Positions 63,101 through 64,000 of a stretch of 64,000 nt of DNA are shown in pieces. Where the stretch lies: the NCBI RefSeq assembly GCF_009746715.1, contig NZ_VRKW01000014.1:32259-96258 (forward strand). The letters run 5' to 3'. Each line of letters opens with the position of its first letter. Positions within the stretch are counted from its first letter, which is position 1. The notes under the pieces were generated by a model. That model was not told where the DNA came from and searched no databases. It saw only the letters and a program-made list of their open reading frames with translations. Position numbers and translations under genes: made by a program. The stretch comes from Ketobacter sp. MCCC 1A13808. GTDB lineage: Bacteria; Pseudomonadota; Gammaproteobacteria; Pseudomonadales; Ketobacteraceae.

Positions 63101-64000
63101 GCCGTCAATCGCGCCCGCACCCTCGCCTTCAAATACAGCCCCAACGGCCACTTGCTGGCAGAAAAGCAGGACCAGTCCGAGATCCACCACGAATACAATG
63201 CACTGGGCCACCGTATCGGCAGCATCCTGCCCAATGGCGAAACCATTGCCTATCAATTCAACCAGGCCGGCCAGTTCACAGCACTGGACTACAACGGCCA
63301 GCGCATTACAGAACTGCAACGCAACAGTCTGGGCCAGGAAATCGCCCGCACACAAGGCACCCTGCAAGCAGGTAGCGACTACGACCCCGCAGGCCGCCTG
63401 ACCCGCCACTGGGTGCAACGCCAACACAGCCGCGAAGCCCTGATCGACCGGCAATACCAATACGACGGCGCAGGCCGGCTGCACCAGATCGACGACCTGC
63501 GCAAAGGCCGCACCGCCTATCACTACGATGCGCTTGACCGCCTAACCGCAGTGGACGGCTACGCCAGCGAACAATTCGACTTCGATCCGGCAGGCAACAT
63601 CCTGAGCGGCACAGCGAACAGTGAAACCCAAAACCAACCCACCCAAAAAACATCCCCCGGTAACCGCCTGCGCTTCCATGGCGACCGTCACTTCACCTAC
63701 GACCCACGCGGCAACCTGATTCAGGAACGCCGTGGCACCGGCGGAAAAATACAAACCCGATACCACTACAACAGCCAGAACCAACTCACCACTGTTGAAA
63801 AAGGCGGCCAAAACTTCCACTACGAATACGACCCGCTAGGCCGCCGGGTGCGCAAAAGCGATGCCTTTGGGGAAACAGAATTCGTGTGGAACGGGGATGT
63901 GCTGCTCAGTGAAAAGCGTGGGCACAAGGAAAAACTGTATCTGTATGAACCCAACAGCTTTAAGCCGTTGGCGTTTGTGGAGAATAATCAGTGTTACTTC
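60131..64000 (+). CDS. rhs: Giant Rhs/YD-repeat protein (runs off the window end)
   Basis: The frame is open for 1290 codons from ATG 60131 to the last base. The order is: a Ser/Asn-rich N-terminus (1-20); a small beta domain (30-95); two hydrophobic Gly/Ala segments (about 141-175 and 252-288); a DUF6531-type start of the Rhs core near residue 362 (SMITGEELLPQTDFIIGG); then many YD repeats (for example YEYDRCGRKTKVIDPLGN, YDGAGRLHQIDD). The visible end (YLYEPNSFKPLAFVENNQCYF) is the point just before the conserved DPIGL-type motif, so the toxic C-terminal tip and its immunity gene lie beyond the window. No PAAR motif is seen. The hydrophobic segments fit a type VI secretion or membrane-translocating Rhs, but this is inference. 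GAGGA stands 11 bases before the start. Confidence 0.93.
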   Translation, partial: MGDDSNSGNNSNKSGASSSIPDNYAMPSCRSANQPVAISLVYDDLYNTPVAETPYTVICAKDPSSPIKGVTDADGKAQLDNVHAGPLTVTFHPENDTQDKADAAQLRKELERSLDTLVMDASDAKAMHERMLSEYNLVEKGAIYTGAIADGLVTGVAGYGEMVAAVGSVLASLGKEYLDIYGAILTGDIKALQAKLEQAEAAGQAFADSSRETAETLFLLMSDEEAMAILKDFPERYWDAHHSLDKAHMAGTMGTDLVVGALMAAATGAVGTSAVGAKMIATGGPKVAKVVETLTALATKLKKTKAKKTYQGRSGGAVDGKVTSTASNGPLSGQDAGHLETTGKNPNGDTTPKADKTVQSSEPISMITGEELLPQTDFIIGGLIPLEWKRFYRTSNPVNRGLGHGWTYPVSETLQIGNDSILFHDAEGRRIEFPVPAVGQFTSNRAEGLILHCDWHNVYYLKQPGQPDKLFAGDDIISGARSATLRLKALIDPVGNRWDCFYNDQTQLIERMESTWGSTLLFEANARGMIGRIREQITPVVASSGANQSGAFQTNAYQTKVSYHYDEQRDLIAVEDAGGDAEQFRYQNHIITQRTLRSGFNFYFQWDQYTPKARCIRQWGDDLGDGAIYDYHFEWDPDNRISRSYDSYDNLLEIHYNEHGLPDKEIDPEGNTTCYEYDRCGRKTKVIDPLGNEQTFTYDKVGNLTYCSDAAGGGFTQLYDLKHRPISFLDAEGNTWSREYNEQGLVSKTTDAEGNVVQYFYNDVGLPQIIIDPNGDKQILAWNAKGQLITRATGNEAQPVEPTHYRYDQQGNVATVEQGGRQTRYTHDQKGDVVAIHYPDGGRASLNYNASRQLTQYTDALGRTTRFQYDGLAQVVRRIDPNGQVLHYQYDLERNLIGLINENGERYQLKYDKNERLIEEVGFDGRVQQYQYDPLGHLTTHIEGLHTETELLQANSTHFKRDALGRMLKKQTPDGNDAAFSYDRNGRLASAVNRARTLAFKYSPNGHLLAEKQDQSEIHHEYNALGHRIGSILPNGETIAYQFNQAGQFTALDYNGQRITELQRNSLGQEIARTQGTLQAGSDYDPAGRLTRHWVQRQHSREALIDRQYQYDGAGRLHQIDDLRKGRTAYHYDALDRLTAVDGYASEQFDFDPAGNILSGTANSETQNQPTQKTSPGNRLRFHGDRHFTYDPRGNLIQERRGTGGKIQTRYHYNSQNQLTTVEKGGQNFHYEYDPLGRRVRKSDAFGETEFVWNGDVLLSEKRGHKEKLYLYEPNSFKPLAFVENNQCYF

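Noticed and set aside
61583..63820. Several long open frames on the minus strand opposite rhs
   Set aside because: They mirror the codon pattern of the YD-repeat gene, have no ribosome binding sites or family features, and lie wholly inside the confident Rhs frame.
63900..64000. Missing stop codon of rhs as a sign of a broken gene
   Set aside because: The frame is simply cut by the window end; it is open to the last base with normal Rhs core sequence.

Overview
The window reads as chromosomal DNA of a gammaproteobacterium of the Pseudomonas/Oceanospirillales kind. The block trkH-trkA-rsmB-fmt-def, a divergent LysM-protein gene, dprA-purE-tsaC-hemF-aroE, fdxA, prlC-yheV and znuABC all point that way. 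The species cannot be named from sequence alone. I see no tRNA, rRNA, CRISPR array, prophage or insertion sequence.

Layout. 0.1-2.5 kb: a sensorless histidine kinase overlapping a TPR-type response regulator. 2.6-9.3 kb: an unknown protein, a PIG3-like quinone oxidoreductase and a complete TonB2-type energy-transduction operon (DUF3450, TtpC-like, ExbB2, ExbD2, TonB2, TPR). 9.3-17.1 kb: a catabolic region (HMG-CoA-lyase family enzyme, CaiB-type CoA-transferase, VOC metalloenzyme, two alpha/beta hydrolases, SDR, LysR and FCD-GntR regulators). Two promoters here carry the same perfect 14-bp palindrome, and a 45-codon acyl-CoA dehydrogenase stump is fused translationally to gntR. 17.1-35.1 kb: c-di-GMP enzymes, potassium uptake, and the conserved housekeeping block, which is interrupted by mscS, a retropepsin-like protease and a GGDEF-EAL gene. 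35.6-37.9 kb: FdxA, an MFS transporter and an UPF0016 manganese exporter behind a recognisable yybP-ykoY riboswitch.

38.2-45.4 kb is the most unusual part. An eight-gene operon sits behind a clear sigma-54 promoter and a palindrome. It encodes an SsuC/TauC-type permease and ATPase without a binding protein, a UTRA-type GntR regulator, an AprA/SdhA-superfamily flavoprotein, an AprB-like two-cluster ferredoxin, a HEAT-repeat protein, a DUF971 protein and a YeiH-type exporter. Together they look like an import, redox conversion and export route for a small, probably sulfur-containing, anion. The substrate is not known from sequence.

45.4-58.5 kb: oligopeptidase A, YheV, a porin with a PstS-like protein, a run of membrane proteins with an M48 peptidase, DUF2254, an FMN-binding glutamate-synthase-like protein and znuABC. 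58.5-64 kb is an Rhs locus. A full-length Rhs gene runs off the window end, open for 1290 codons. It is preceded by a 140-bp direct repeat whose other copy lies at the end of znuA. Between the repeats lie a collapsed 57-codon mini-rhs and a three-gene PIN toxin-antitoxin module with its own operator.
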